Assembly (NCBI GenBank): GCA_964573705.1
Contig: CAZNLT010000007.1
Location: 1 to 64,000 of the forward strand
DNA from: JAABSQ01 sp964573705
GTDB taxonomy: Bacteria > Desulfobacterota > Desulfobacteria > Desulfobacterales > Desulfococcaceae
Length of the DNA stretch: 64,000 nt
Reading direction: 5' to 3'
The notes under the pieces were generated by a model. The model saw only the letters and a list, made by a program, of their open reading frames with translations, was not told where the DNA came from and ran no database searches. A program made the translations under genes and the position numbers. Shown here piece after piece: positions 1-9,098 of the stretch (the first letter of the stretch is position 1; each line of letters begins with the position of its first letter).

Positions 1-442
1 TGGGGGTGCGGGCGCCGTTGCCGAATGAAATTCTCACCCCGTTTTCTTCTCGAATGACCTGGTAGGGGGCATTGTCTTTGAGAAGAATTTGCACCTTGGT
101 GGTTTGCCCGCTTCGACTGATTTCTGATGCATTGATGGAGTGGAGAATCGGATTGGCGGGGATAAATACATTCTGTGAAGTTTGCAGGGAGGTGTTGGAG
201 AAATACAGCAGAAGGGCCGGCGGCGAGGGTTGCTTGACCGTTGTGTAGGTCAGGGGCCGGTTTCCGCCGATCAGCACATCAATGGTATTCGGGTGCTCGA
301 CGGTTTTAATATTCGTAATCTGCTTCATTCCCCCCAAAGCGCTGCTTCCCCTGGAGGCGCTCATGGCCACGCCGCTTAATGCGAGCAAAGCCGTCAATAC
401 CCACAGGAAGATGACGAATGTTCCTCGTTGCGACCGCATCAT
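1..442 (-). CDS. pilQ: PilQ, type IV pilus secretin, N-terminal part (cut by window edge)
   Basis: Outer-membrane secretin through which the type IV pilus exits. Only the first ~147 residues lie in the window; the gene continues beyond base 1. I translated it by hand from the ATG at 442: a signal peptide (hydrophobic stretch FVIFLWVLTALLALSGVAMS) is followed by a segment with alternating beta pattern (IDVLIGGNRPLTY, TTKVQILLKDNAPYQV) typical of the AMIN domain that opens PilQ proteins. It lies 4 bases after the pilP stop and is the last gene of pilM-N-O-P-Q, which is the strongest support. A second in-frame ATG follows the first directly, so the start may be 3 bases later. The secretin domain itself cannot be seen here. 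Confidence 0.85.
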   Translation of the reverse strand, partial: MMRSQRGTFVIFLWVLTALLALSGVAMSASRGSSALGGMKQITNIKTVEHPNTIDVLIGGNRPLTYTTVKQPSPPALLLYFSNTSLQTSQNVFIPANPILHSINASEISRSGQTTKVQILLKDNAPYQVIREENGVRISFGNGARTP

Positions 443-446
443 GTCT

Positions 447-1304
447 CTACATTTCATAGTATTCATCTCCGGAAGGTCTTTGAAATTTAATCTCCCTGGT
501 ACGGACCGTCGCTTTGCCCATCGGATCCGTGTCTTTTTCTTCCACCACGATCCGGTCCTTTTTGATTTCCACCACCTGACCGGAATGAATTCCGATATAG
601 GTTCCCTTATCGATGATATACCCTTTCCCGGAAGCCTCTTCCACCATGGCCTTATTCCCACGAGGCGTGCGCACGATCCCGACGAGTTTTAACTGACTCA
701 GGTCCAGTTTTTCAAGCGGGGTTAAACGGCGGGGAGGCGGTTTGGGTGTTCCGTCACTTTCATCTTGATCGGGTTCTTCCTTGGGTTCGGGTTCCTCCTT
801 AAACAAAGGCACAAAGGGATCGATTCGTTCCTTCCGGGCATAGGCGATGTATCCCTTTGGCTCCTGCTCGCCGGCGATTTCCGAAATCGAAACGACCATA
901 TCGTCCGAGGTACCCGCTTGCTCCTGCAGGTCAACCGGGGTATCGCTTTCAGAGACTTGCGATTGGCTCTGATCGGATGTGTCCTGCGTCTCGGTCGAAG
1001 ATGACGTTTCGTCGGCTTGGGCCGACGGCGTCTCGGATGCAACCGGTTCATCCATCTGGTCTGTCGAGGTTTCCGGATCCTCTTGGGTCGTATCGGGCCT
1101 ATTTTGTGCGATCAGGCCTCCTCCGTCCCCACTGACTTGGGACGAATCCGTCGACGGGCCCTGAAGCAGGTCGGGCGGAAGGGCGGCGATTTTTTTTCTG
1201 ATGATTTTGGCCTTGGTTGGAGGGGGGGCCGGTGACTCACTGCATCCGACCCAGAAGGTCAAAATGCAAAGGATGCCAAAGGATGAGATTAGTTTTTTTC
1301 TCAT
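447..1304 (-). CDS. pilP: PilP, type IV pilus inner-membrane lipoprotein
   Basis: PilP lipoproteins link the PilN/PilO inner-membrane complex to the PilQ secretin. The 285-residue product begins MRKKLISSFGILCILTFWVGC, a lipoprotein signal with the acylated Cys about residue 21. A long low-complexity Ser/Thr/Asp/Gln-rich linker follows, then the conserved C-terminal beta domain (LDLSQLKLVGIV, GKGYIIDKGTYIG, VVEIKKDRIVVEE). A GTG codon at 1313 would add three residues; ATG 1304 gives the more typical lipoprotein leader, and neither has a clear Shine-Dalgarno. The linker is longer than in the Pseudomonas/Neisseria protein. Fourth gene of the pil operon. Confidence 0.9.
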   Translation of the reverse strand: MRKKLISSFGILCILTFWVGCSESPAPPPTKAKIIRKKIAALPPDLLQGPSTDSSQVSGDGGGLIAQNRPDTTQEDPETSTDQMDEPVASETPSAQADETSSSTETQDTSDQSQSQVSESDTPVDLQEQAGTSDDMVVSISEIAGEQEPKGYIAYARKERIDPFVPLFKEEPEPKEEPDQDESDGTPKPPPRRLTPLEKLDLSQLKLVGIVRTPRGNKAMVEEASGKGYIIDKGTYIGIHSGQVVEIKKDRIVVEEKDTDPMGKATVRTREIKFQRPSGDEYYEM

Positions 1305-1317
1305 AGTAGACACGACG

Positions 1318-1962
1318 CTATTTTTTCTTTGAAGTGGTTTCAGGCGTTTGCTCCAAAAATTTATAGGTCACCGCAGTGCAGGAGATGTTCAGCTCATTTT
1401 TATCTTCTCCGGTAGCTTTCCTGCCCCTCCTTTTCACGTCGGACATTCGTACATCCTTGATGTTGACAATTCGATCCAGATGGGACACTCTTTGAAAGAA
1501 AAGGGCGGTGTCATGATACTCACCCACCACTTGAATGGACACCGGTATTTCCGCATAGAAACCCATCGTATTTTCCCTTTCGGGCCGAAACAGAATAAAC
1601 TCCAGACCCGAATCCTGCCCGGCATGGGAAATACTTGTCAAAAGCGTCGGGATTTCTTCGCTTTCCGGCAGCGCCTGTCTGGCGATCTCAAATTTCGCTT
1701 CCACCTCTTTCATTTCGGCTTTGTACTTACCCAACTGACTCGCCCGCCGTTTGGCATCTTCCAGTTCAGCCGTCAGCTTTTCAAATTCTTCGGTCAGCCT
1801 GGTGATTTCCTTATGCTTCGGCATAAACGAGAAATACACCACAGGCCCGACAATCAGGAGGACGGCGCCGACACAGATCAGAATCCGTTGAACTTTGGTT
1901 AATTTGGATATCTTCTCAAAGAAAGGGTCCAGAAATTTGAAGGAAACTGTTGATTTTTTCAT
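1318..1962 (-). CDS. pilO: PilO, type IV pilus inner-membrane protein
   Basis: PilO heterodimerises with PilN in the inner-membrane alignment complex of type IV pili. The 214-residue product has a short cytoplasmic N-terminus, one membrane segment at about residues 28-48 (ILICVGAVLLIVGPVVYFSF), a coiled-coil stretch rich in Glu/Lys (about 50-95) and a ferredoxin-like periplasmic domain with the usual PVSIQVVGEYHD segment. Its start overlaps the pilN stop by four bases (ATGA), indicating translational coupling. Length and layout match the family. Confidence 0.92.
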   Translation of the reverse strand: MKKSTVSFKFLDPFFEKISKLTKVQRILICVGAVLLIVGPVVYFSFMPKHKEITRLTEEFEKLTAELEDAKRRASQLGKYKAEMKEVEAKFEIARQALPESEEIPTLLTSISHAGQDSGLEFILFRPERENTMGFYAEIPVSIQVVGEYHDTALFFQRVSHLDRIVNIKDVRMSDVKRRGRKATGEDKNELNISCTAVTYKFLEQTPETTSKKK

Positions 1963-2660
1963 GTTTTCTCTTTTTCTTCGGATTCGATGTTGTCCATGGA
2001 GGGGTTGGTGGGAGGATTGGTACAGGCAACGACAAATTTTTTCAGATGAATATTGTCTTTTCCTTTGCCCTGCTTTAGGAGTTCCTGTTGAAGGTTGATT
2101 AACCGGACACTTGTAAACAGCGGGTCCTCTTCGAGACGGGTCATAAAATCAGCCACCGTCTTGTTATCCAGGGCGATTCCTTGAATTTGCAAATTGACAT
2201 CGGGTCTTTTGTATTCTTCGGTGGTTTCGGCCTGATTCCCTTTTTTCCCTTTTTTCCCTTTCTGGGGTTTTGTTTCTCGTCTTACATTCTGTTCGATCGC
2301 TTCAAGGCCGGTCAGCCACATCTTTTTTTCGATCACGACCTCAGTCATTCCTTCCAGGATGCGAAAGGATCGGCCGCGATTCATATCCAGCTGTTCGATG
2401 ACCTGAAGTTTTCTTTTCAACACCGCCAATTTGTTTTTGAGATCCTCGACCTCTTTGGCGATCTTATTATATCGAACCACCTCTTTGCGGGTGAATTCGA
2501 TCTGCGTATGTAAGGCTTCGACTTTCTTATTCAGCTTATTGTTGTACCAGACCAGGCTGAAGGTTATCAGAACAATTAAAAGCAGAAAAACAGTCACCTG
2601 CTGCCGGACATTTTCTTTCTTCCGGGCGGTGCGGTAGGGAAGTAAATTGATCCGTATCAT
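1959..2660 (-). CDS. pilN: PilN, type IV pilus inner-membrane protein
   Basis: PilN binds cytoplasmic PilM through its N-terminal tail and pairs with PilO. I start it at ATG 2660, giving the family's diagnostic MIRINLLPYR N-terminus (the IN-L-P PilM-binding motif). This overlaps the pilM stop by four bases; the reading frame stays open for 12 codons further upstream but that extension lies inside pilM. A membrane segment at about 21-42 (VTVFLLLIVLITFSLVWY) is followed by a coiled coil and a periplasmic domain interrupted by a Lys/Gly-rich insertion (KPQKGKKGKKGNQ). 233 residues. Confidence 0.92.
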   Translation of the reverse strand: MIRINLLPYRTARKKENVRQQVTVFLLLIVLITFSLVWYNNKLNKKVEALHTQIEFTRKEVVRYNKIAKEVEDLKNKLAVLKRKLQVIEQLDMNRGRSFRILEGMTEVVIEKKMWLTGLEAIEQNVRRETKPQKGKKGKKGNQAETTEEYKRPDVNLQIQGIALDNKTVADFMTRLEEDPLFTSVRLINLQQELLKQGKGKDNIHLKKFVVACTNPPTNPSMDNIESEEKEKT

Positions 2661-3709
2661 TTGTCGTTGATTCTCCTGATGGCAAGCCCCATGCAAATCG
2701 CCGCCTGGGGCGCAATCTGTTCGAGGTAGTTGGTGTCAAACCCGCTGTCCACGGAAATGGATTCGAAGGGGTTGATGATTTCCACTTCGGAGGAAGTTTC
2801 CACCGCCAGCAGCTGACGGAATTTCTTAATCCGGGCGCCGCCGCCGCTCAGAATAATCCGGCGAATCTGATCGTCCGGATATGTCGAATAGAAGAAATCG
2901 AGTGCACGTCGGATTTCGGTGCACCAATCCGACGCTACGGTGGCGATTACCTCGAGCACCTCTTTGGAAGAAAGGTTATCGGTGTCTTCATTGCTGTAAA
3001 GCTGTTCTGCTTCTTCGATCGAACACCCGGTCATGGAAATAATTTTGAGATTAATCTGCTGACATCCCAGGGAAACGTCTCTCATGAACACCGAGTAATT
3101 GCCTTTCAGAATGTTGAGGGTCGTTTTGTTCGCTCCGATGTCGATAAGGGCTACGTTTTCCCCTTCCGGATGATAATTGATTTCATAGATATTCTGAAGC
3201 GCGAATGCGTCCACATCGATAATGCACGGATTCAGCCCGGCCAACTGAACGAGATTGACATAGTCATTGACCATCTCTTTTTTGGCGGCAACCAGAAGTA
3301 CATTCATCTGGTTGGGGTTGGTTTCATTTTCCCCGATGATCTGGAAATCGATCCGAACGTCATTGATATCGAAGGGGATATATTGTTCCGCCTCAAAATG
3401 GATGGTTTCCTGGAGTTGCTCTTCTTCCATGGTGGGCACACTGATGTTTTTGACAATGGTGGAATACCCGCCCACAGAGATGGCCACATTGTTTTCCTTG
3501 ATCTTATGAATCTTGAACAATTGCCGAATGGAATCGGCCACCGCCTCGGGGTTTCGAATATTCCCTTCCTCGATTAAGCCCGGAACGATATCGATCATAC
3601 CGAACCTGTTCAGATTCCATCCTTTTTTTTTGTCTTCCACTTCGGCGAGTTTTAAGGTGCGCGAGCCGATATCCAATCCCACAAGGTAGGTCTTTTTCCC
3701 GAATACCAT
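2657..3709 (-). CDS. pilM: PilM, actin-like type IV pilus ATPase-fold protein
   Basis: Cytoplasmic actin/FtsA-like protein that binds the N-terminal tail of PilN. The 350-residue product carries the ASKHA motifs: phosphate-1 LVGLDIGSRTLKLAEV near the N-terminus, phosphate-2 VALIDIGANKTTL about residue 190, and the adenosine motif IILSGGGARI about residue 288. It is the first gene of the operon and overlaps pilN by four bases. Nothing is missing compared with the family. Confidence 0.95.
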   Translation of the reverse strand: MVFGKKTYLVGLDIGSRTLKLAEVEDKKKGWNLNRFGMIDIVPGLIEEGNIRNPEAVADSIRQLFKIHKIKENNVAISVGGYSTIVKNISVPTMEEEQLQETIHFEAEQYIPFDINDVRIDFQIIGENETNPNQMNVLLVAAKKEMVNDYVNLVQLAGLNPCIIDVDAFALQNIYEINYHPEGENVALIDIGANKTTLNILKGNYSVFMRDVSLGCQQINLKIISMTGCSIEEAEQLYSNEDTDNLSSKEVLEVIATVASDWCTEIRRALDFFYSTYPDDQIRRIILSGGGARIKKFRQLLAVETSSEVEIINPFESISVDSGFDTNYLEQIAPQAAICMGLAIRRINDK

Positions 3710-4233
3710 AGTAAACTCTTTATTTCTTAGGGAATGAAGAGAAGGGTTGCCCCAATCCTGAATTGATGTTCCATCATCGCGTCTTATTCCAACTTATATG
3801 AAAACGACCGGCAAAATTCTGTGAATAATTTGGCTTAATCGGGAACAGCAGTTTTGCTATACCAGATATTGGAGGAAAACGCCAATATTTTATTGAAAAA
3901 GCAAGAGGTTTGCTTTATTATTCAGCCATAAAATGCGTATCGCACTTAGTTGGTTGCATGTGTAAGGATTAATTCCGATCGATCTTTTCTTTTGAACAAG
4001 AGGTCGCCAATCAAATAGCAGCATTTTGCGAAAAGTGTCAATGGAAAATCTCAGCCGAATCAGAAGTCTCCCATGGGGTTCCGCCGAAATCACTAAATTC
4101 GATTTGGTTCAACAATTCAATGGGTATGCATACGTATTCCTTGGGTAGGATTTCCCTGCTTCCTCTCTTCACAGCTTCTCTCATCGTCCAAAACGCCGAA
4201 AATCGGAGAAAATTTTAAATTCCGGCTCAAACT
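3710..4233. other. Intergenic region between pilM and the histidine kinase (524 bp)
   Basis: AT-rich divergent intergenic space that must hold the promoters of the pil operon (leftward) and of the kinase/regulator operon (rightward). I found no convincing coding region, RNA gene or consensus sigma54 promoter (no GG-N10-GC match on either strand at the TTGC cores inspected). A 10-bp self-complementary GTATGCATAC lies at about 4122-4131. The only listed reading frame (leftward, 3890-4093) has no ribosome site and no family resemblance. Confidence 0.6.
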
Positions 4234-5658
4234 ATGATATCCCCGCACACTTCAGAAGAGAAGGCCAAGCCGTTCAGGCTGGTAAAGTATTTTACTTTTA
4301 CCAGCCTGGCCACCATATTCGCAGGCACCATGATCCTGTGCTTCTTAAACATTCACTGGGCGAGGACCCTCCAGTTCAAACAAAGCGAAGATTACGCCCA
4401 TCTGCTGATCGAGAACCTGAATCATCAAATCTATACCCAGTTTCAAGTCCCGGTTTATTATCTTTTCGGAAAAATTCAGCTGCGGGACAAAAGGCAATTC
4501 GAATTGATGGACCGTATCGTTCGAAATACGCTGCACAGTTTCAAGGTGGAAACGGTAAATCTCTATGATGCTAAAAACAACATCATCTCCTACAGCTTCG
4601 ATCCCGATCTGGTCGGCAGAAAAGACGTGGGAGGCCAGGAATATCTGAGCGCCGTCGCCGGAAAATCCACTTCCAAATTGATCCAGAAAGGCGATTTCTG
4701 GAAGGTCTGGCTCGGTTTTCCCGAAGAGATCAAGGTATATACATTTGCACCCCTCCGGGAAGCCAGACCCTTGACCCCGATTTCCGGAAAAGTGTTGGGC
4801 GTTGTAGAGATTGTTCAGGACATGTCCGAGGATTATCAAACCATTTTCAATTTTCAGATCCGGATTGTGATCACCTGCGCGATCGTCATGAGCCTGCTCC
4901 TGCTGATCCTGATTTTCGTGGTAAAGCGGGGAGAGAAAATTATTCAACAACGAACCCTGGAAAGAATCCGACTGAAAGAGCAATTGGGTCGGGCCGAACG
5001 ATTGTCGGCCTTAGGAGAAATGGTGGCCGGCATTTCCCATGAAATCCGGAACCCGCTGGGGATCATCCGAAGTTCGGCCGAGTTGTTGAAAAAAAAGATG
5101 GCCAGGACCGAACCTTCCAACTCGATTCCGGACATCATCGTGGAAGAAGCCGGCCGGCTCAACAATATCATCACCGATTTTCTGGATTATGCCCGACCCA
5201 GAGCCCCTCACATGGCGCCCTGCCGTATCGATGAAGTGCTCAAAAAAAATCTGGCCTTTTTGGAACCTCAACTGGGAGACCAGGGATACCAGGTCCAAAA
5301 ACACTACAACGGCGATATTCCCATGGTAATGGCCGATTCGGATATGATGTACCAGGTGTTTCTAAATATTCTGATCAATGCGATCCAGGCCATGCCGGGC
5401 GGCGGGGAAATCCAGATCGGGATCGAATCCGTGAAAAATCAAGTGATCGTCTCCTTCAAGGACAAGGGTGAGGGGATTCCGGAGGATAAACTTCAGAAGA
5501 TCTGGGACCCCTTTTTTACCACCAAAGAAACCGGCACCGGACTCGGATTGGGTATCGTCAAAAATATCGTGGAGGCCCACAACGGGTCCATCACTATTGG
5601 GAACAGACCCATTTACGGAGCCGAGGTCACGATTGCCCTGCCGGCAAAAACGGAGTAA
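4234..5658 (+). CDS. Membrane sensor histidine kinase (NtrB/AtoS-type)
   Basis: Sensor of a two-component pair with the regulator that follows 4 bases later. The 474 residues contain a first membrane helix at about 20-41, an extracytoplasmic sensor region of ~165 residues (cache-like in size), a second helix at about 210-229, a coiled linker, a HisKA domain with phospho-acceptor His269 in GEMVAGISHEIRNPLG, and an HATPase domain with N box (FLNILINAIQAMP), G1 (DKGEGIP) and G2 (GTGLGLGIV). A stop codon lies in frame just upstream, so ATG 4234 is the first possible start; no strong Shine-Dalgarno is seen. The signal sensed is unknown. With a sigma54-type partner it may control pilus, nitrogen or stress genes. 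Confidence 0.93.
   Translation: MISPHTSEEKAKPFRLVKYFTFTSLATIFAGTMILCFLNIHWARTLQFKQSEDYAHLLIENLNHQIYTQFQVPVYYLFGKIQLRDKRQFELMDRIVRNTLHSFKVETVNLYDAKNNIISYSFDPDLVGRKDVGGQEYLSAVAGKSTSKLIQKGDFWKVWLGFPEEIKVYTFAPLREARPLTPISGKVLGVVEIVQDMSEDYQTIFNFQIRIVITCAIVMSLLLLILIFVVKRGEKIIQQRTLERIRLKEQLGRAERLSALGEMVAGISHEIRNPLGIIRSSAELLKKKMARTEPSNSIPDIIVEEAGRLNNIITDFLDYARPRAPHMAPCRIDEVLKKNLAFLEPQLGDQGYQVQKHYNGDIPMVMADSDMMYQVFLNILINAIQAMPGGGEIQIGIESVKNQVIVSFKDKGEGIPEDKLQKIWDPFFTTKETGTGLGLGIVKNIVEAHNGSITIGNRPIYGAEVTIALPAKTE
4275..4308 (+). repeat. Perfect 12-bp inverted repeat inside the start of the kinase gene
   Basis: Arms CAGGCTGGTAAA and TTTACCAGCCTG with a 10-nt loop, starting 42 nt into the kinase coding sequence. 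In mRNA it would form a strong hairpin close to the start codon. There is no U-tract behind it. It may simply be a coding coincidence within FRLVKYFTFTSLAT. Confidence 0.75.
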
Positions 5659-5662
5659 ATCC

Positions 5663-7048
5663 ATGGATACCATTTTGATTGTGGATGATGAAAAAAATTA
5701 CACGCTGATTTTGAGTGCCGTGCTGGAAGAGGAAGGCTATGAAGCGCTGACCGCGAACAGCGCCTCGGAAGCGCTGGCCCTCCTTTCCGAGGCCGAGGTG
5801 GATCTGGTTTTGACCGACATGAAGATGCCGGAGACGGACGGGATTTCACTCCTGGAAAGCGTCAAAGAAAAGGACTCCGAATTGCCGGTGATCATGATGA
5901 CCGCATACGGCACTGTGGAAAAAGCGGTGGAAGCCATGCAAAAGGGCGCCCACAATTATATCCTCAAGCCCTTCGATAATGACAGTCTCGTGGTATACGT
6001 CCGGAAAGCCTTGGACATGTATCGGATGGTCAAAGAGAATCGACATCTGCGCAATTCCATGAAATCCCGCTATCAATTCGATAACATCATCGGCAAAAGC
6101 AAAGCCATGCGGGACGTATTCGAAACCATTCAAAAAATCGCGCCGGCCACCGCCACCGTATTGATCGAGGGGGAAAATGGAACCGGAAAGGAACTGGTAG
6201 CCAAATCGATCCACTTCAACAGCCCCCGGCGCAATGAACCTTTTATTGCGGTCAATTGTTCGGCTTTATCCGAAAATCTTCTGGAAAGCGAGCTGTTCGG
6301 CCATGAAAAAGGGGCGTTTACCGGGGCGGCGACCATGAAAAAGGGTCGTTTCGAGCTGGCGGACCGGGGGACCCTCTTCCTGGACGAAATCGGCGAACTT
6401 TCGGCAAATATTCAGGTTAAACTTCTGAGAGTTTTGCAGGAAAAGGTTTTCGAGCGGGTGGGCGGTACCCGCCCGATCACGGTGGATATTCGGGTGATCG
6501 CGGCTACCAACAAAAACCTGAAGGAGGAGGTTTTGCTGGGCCGATTCAGGGAGGACCTCTTTTACCGGCTGAATGTCCTTCATATCGTCATGCCCCCCCT
6601 GCGGAACCGGGTGGAGGACATTCGTCTTCTGGTTCACCATTTTATCGATAAGTACCGAAACGAACGAAAGGCGGACATCCCGGCGATCAAGGGGATCGAT
6701 CAGGATGTGGAGCGGCTCTTTTATGAATACGCGTGGCCGGGCAATGTGCGGGAACTCGAAAATGTGATTGAACGGGCCGTCATTCTCTGCCCCGGCGACA
6801 TCATACGGGTGTCCGATCTGCCCCAAAATTTCAAGGCCAATGCCTACAGCACGCTGCATCTCGAGGGCATTCCCGCCAATGCCAATCTATCGGAAACCTT
6901 GACCGAAATTGAAAAATCGATGATCACCCGGGCACTCAAGATGACCGACTATGTTCAGGCCCATGCGGCCAGAATGCTCGGAATCGGAAAAAGCGGGCTC
7001 AATCAGAAGATCAAGAAATACAATCTGGAGGTGGGGTCTAAAAAATAA
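5663..7048 (+). CDS. Sigma54-dependent response regulator (NtrC family)
   Basis: Transcription activator paired with the preceding kinase. I start it at ATG 5663 (MDTILIVDDE), four bases after the kinase stop; the longer frame upstream lies inside the kinase gene. The 461 residues hold a receiver domain with the acidic pair D8/D9 and phospho-acceptor D52 (LVLTDMKMPETDG), an AAA+ domain with Walker A GENGTGKE (about 169), the sigma54-contact loop GAFTGA (about 217), Walker B GTLFLDEIGEL, the R-finger region, and a Fis-type helix-turn-helix at the C-terminus (AARMLGIGKSGLNQKIKKY). All catalytic elements look intact. Confidence 0.95.
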   Translation: MDTILIVDDEKNYTLILSAVLEEEGYEALTANSASEALALLSEAEVDLVLTDMKMPETDGISLLESVKEKDSELPVIMMTAYGTVEKAVEAMQKGAHNYILKPFDNDSLVVYVRKALDMYRMVKENRHLRNSMKSRYQFDNIIGKSKAMRDVFETIQKIAPATATVLIEGENGTGKELVAKSIHFNSPRRNEPFIAVNCSALSENLLESELFGHEKGAFTGAATMKKGRFELADRGTLFLDEIGELSANIQVKLLRVLQEKVFERVGGTRPITVDIRVIAATNKNLKEEVLLGRFREDLFYRLNVLHIVMPPLRNRVEDIRLLVHHFIDKYRNERKADIPAIKGIDQDVERLFYEYAWPGNVRELENVIERAVILCPGDIIRVSDLPQNFKANAYSTLHLEGIPANANLSETLTEIEKSMITRALKMTDYVQAHAARMLGIGKSGLNQKIKKYNLEVGSKK

Positions 7049-7088
7049 GACAGGGGGTTCACTGCAACAGCAAACCAGCCACGATCAC

Positions 7089-7129
7089 CGTTTCGGCCAC
7101 CTGCATAGAACTCAGGCTTGGCCGAAACG
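7089..7129. terminator. Inverted repeat between convergent genes (likely bidirectional terminator)
   Basis: Perfect 11-bp arms CGTTTCGGCCA and TGGCCGAAACG around an inner CCTG/CAGG stem. It lies between the stops of the regulator (7048) and the convergent TPR gene (7169). No clear U-tract on either side. Confidence 0.6.
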
Positions 7130-7168
7130 AGGATCAAAGCCGGCAAACCCCTGATAAGGAAGAGGAAA

Positions 7169-7882
7169 TCAGGTCGGGCTGGGTTCGGCTGCGGGGGTTT
7201 TGGCCACCCGTTCTTTGACCAGGTCGATATAGGTGGCGTCCGGATAATCCGCCATCAGCGTCTCATATGCATGGGTGCTCTTTTCCGGCATTCCCATTTG
7301 CGCATAGATTCGGCCCAGATTGAAAAAGGCCTCGGGTTTCATCAAAGGGTTCGTTCCGGAGGTGATCATTTCAAGATACCGGACCGCCCCGGACAGATCT
7401 CCTTTTCCCTCATAAGAATAGGCCAGGCTGGCGAGAATGAGATTTTTCAGGGACGGATAGCTGTCCGCATCCCGAAGCGCCCTTTCATAGAGTTCGATGG
7501 ACCGATCATAGGCCCCGGCTTCAAATGCGATGTCGCCGAAAGCAATTCTGGCCAGTCTGCCGCCGTCTTTATCCGCATATTTATCCAGGAGGGTCTGAAA
7601 CTCCTGACTCACCGCCTCATAGGCCTTTTCCGGACCCTCTTCTTCCGACAGGGTGTTATACCGCTCCCTTGCGTTGTTCATCATGGCGAAGGCCCGGTTT
7701 TCGGCCTTTTCGGAAAAATACAAAACCCCCGACACGACAATCACGATCGCAAACAGGACCCCCAGCCCGGCCGCGATTTGGACCTTATGCTCCAGCACAT
7801 ATCGCATCAGGCTCTGGGTAAAGGTAAGAAATTCATCCGGTTCCTTCAACAGCTGCTTTCGCGTCTTTTTTTTCTTCGCCAT
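7169..7882 (-). CDS. Single-pass membrane TPR protein (YfgM-like)
   Basis: 237 residues: a Lys-rich cytoplasmic N-terminus (MAKKKKTRKQ), one membrane helix at about 36-57 (VQIAAGLGVLFAIVIVVSGVLY), then helical TPR-like repeats (GDIAFEAGAYDRSIELYERAL; LASLAYSYEGKGDLSGAVRY; FFNLGRIYAQMGMPEKSTHAYE). The layout is that of the YfgM/ancillary SecYEG translocon family, a periplasmic chaperone-type protein, but no BamB or Der neighbours are present to confirm it. It precedes no other gene closely, so is probably monocistronic. Confidence 0.75.
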   Translation of the reverse strand: MAKKKKTRKQLLKEPDEFLTFTQSLMRYVLEHKVQIAAGLGVLFAIVIVVSGVLYFSEKAENRAFAMMNNARERYNTLSEEEGPEKAYEAVSQEFQTLLDKYADKDGGRLARIAFGDIAFEAGAYDRSIELYERALRDADSYPSLKNLILASLAYSYEGKGDLSGAVRYLEMITSGTNPLMKPEAFFNLGRIYAQMGMPEKSTHAYETLMADYPDATYIDLVKERVAKTPAAEPSPT

Positions 7883-7977
7883 CAGTCCTCCCTTACGTGT
7901 GTCAACAATGAATGACCTTGTTCAATTTTATCCCATTGATTTCACCAAAGCGCATTTCAAACAGCGGGATGCCCGGC

Positions 7978-8412
7978 CTACCAGACCAGCATCTGATGAA
8001 TCCATCCTTTGTCCCCGTCCGCGTGGCGGATTTGGAGCCATTCCCCTTTTCGTTCTATCACTGTAAAGGGCACCCCCCTTTCGACCGTAAAGACGATGTC
8101 ATGATCGGTCCCCGGTCCGGAGCGGACATTGCACTTGTTCTTATTCACGATAACCGATGAATCGCCGTTCACCAGTTTTCGAAATATCCATCCCTTGTCC
8201 CCTTCGAAATCCTTGAAATAATACCACTCCCCGGATGTCTGAAGAACCTCTATCGGATGATATTTCTCAAGTTTCCACAAGAGTTTGTATTGAGTCCCGG
8301 GTCCGGACCGGACATTGGCCAGGTCCACCTCGACTGCGACCCGCTCCGCCCATGCCGCAGCGGCCCAGAACACCACCAGCCAGGCGACAAACATCCATTT
8401 GCATTTCATCAT
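7978..8412 (-). CDS. Secreted protein with two bacterial SH3 domains
   Basis: Periplasmic SH3b protein, likely binding cell-wall peptide. Start chosen at ATG 8412 (MMKCKWMF) because GGAGG lies 7-8 nt upstream and a signal peptide begins there (WMFVAWLVVFWAAAAWA). Two tandem SH3b repeats follow, each with the LANVRSGPG / KCNVRSGPG signature and a DKGWI turn (about residues 25-80 and 85-143). No catalytic domain. Last gene of the short operon that begins with the Fur-FeoA gene. Confidence 0.85.
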   Translation of the reverse strand: MMKCKWMFVAWLVVFWAAAAWAERVAVEVDLANVRSGPGTQYKLLWKLEKYHPIEVLQTSGEWYYFKDFEGDKGWIFRKLVNGDSSVIVNKNKCNVRSGPGTDHDIVFTVERGVPFTVIERKGEWLQIRHADGDKGWIHQMLVW

Positions 8413-8453
8413 GACACCCCCTCCATGGAGATATGTTTTGGTCGGCCAGTTCA

Positions 8454-9095
8454 TCAGGCATGGAAAAATTCGAGCTGGGGCAATTTCACGCAGGTCAGCT
8501 TATTGCCGTAGACCGCGCCGGTATCGACCCCGATCTTGTTCGACATCACCAGCGGTTCCGTAAAAGGGGTATGACCGAACACCACCAGTTTTTCAAAATC
8601 ATAGGTGGAGTAGATGAATTTTTCCCGGATCCACAGCAGGTCTTCATTTTTTTGTTGGTCCAAGGGCACCTTTTCTTTGAGACCGGCATGAACAAAAATG
8701 TATTTTTCAGTTTCATGAAAAAGCGTCAAAGAGGATAAAAAATTGCGGTGAGCGACCGGTATCGGATCGGGTTCGTTTTGATCGGAATGGTCCAGATAAT
8801 TTTCCAGAGTCTGGTTTCCGCCGTTCATCAGATAAATAGACCGGTCCACCCCGTTCAGATAGAGTTCCAGCATCTCCTCGTGATTTCCTTTAAGGAAGAC
8901 GACATCCCTAAAACGGGTCTTCAGGCGAATCAGATATTCCACCACTTCAAAGGAGCTGGGGCCCCGATCGATATAGTCGCCGAGAAAGACCAGGGTATCT
9001 TGAGCCGGATCGATTTCATGGCCGATCTGATCCATGAGGGTGCGCAACTTGTCCAGGCATCCATGAATATCCCCGATGGCATAGATATTGCTCAT
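8454..9095 (-). CDS. Calcineurin-like serine/threonine protein phosphatase
   Basis: Metallophosphoesterase of the PPP/bis(5'-nucleosyl)-tetraphosphatase group. The 213 residues contain the metal motifs in order: IGDIHGCLDKL, FLGDYIDRGPSS, FLKGNHEEML, then HAGLK and FGHTPF. The size and the YIDRGP/GNHE motifs fit PrpA/PrpB-like protein phosphatases and small symmetrical diadenosine tetraphosphatases; the substrate cannot be told from sequence. The gene lies 3 bases after the radical SAM gene, so the two are co-transcribed. Confidence 0.85.
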   Translation of the reverse strand: MSNIYAIGDIHGCLDKLRTLMDQIGHEIDPAQDTLVFLGDYIDRGPSSFEVVEYLIRLKTRFRDVVFLKGNHEEMLELYLNGVDRSIYLMNGGNQTLENYLDHSDQNEPDPIPVAHRNFLSSLTLFHETEKYIFVHAGLKEKVPLDQQKNEDLLWIREKFIYSTYDFEKLVVFGHTPFTEPLVMSNKIGVDTGAVYGNKLTCVKLPQLEFFHA

Positions 9096-9098
9096 AGA

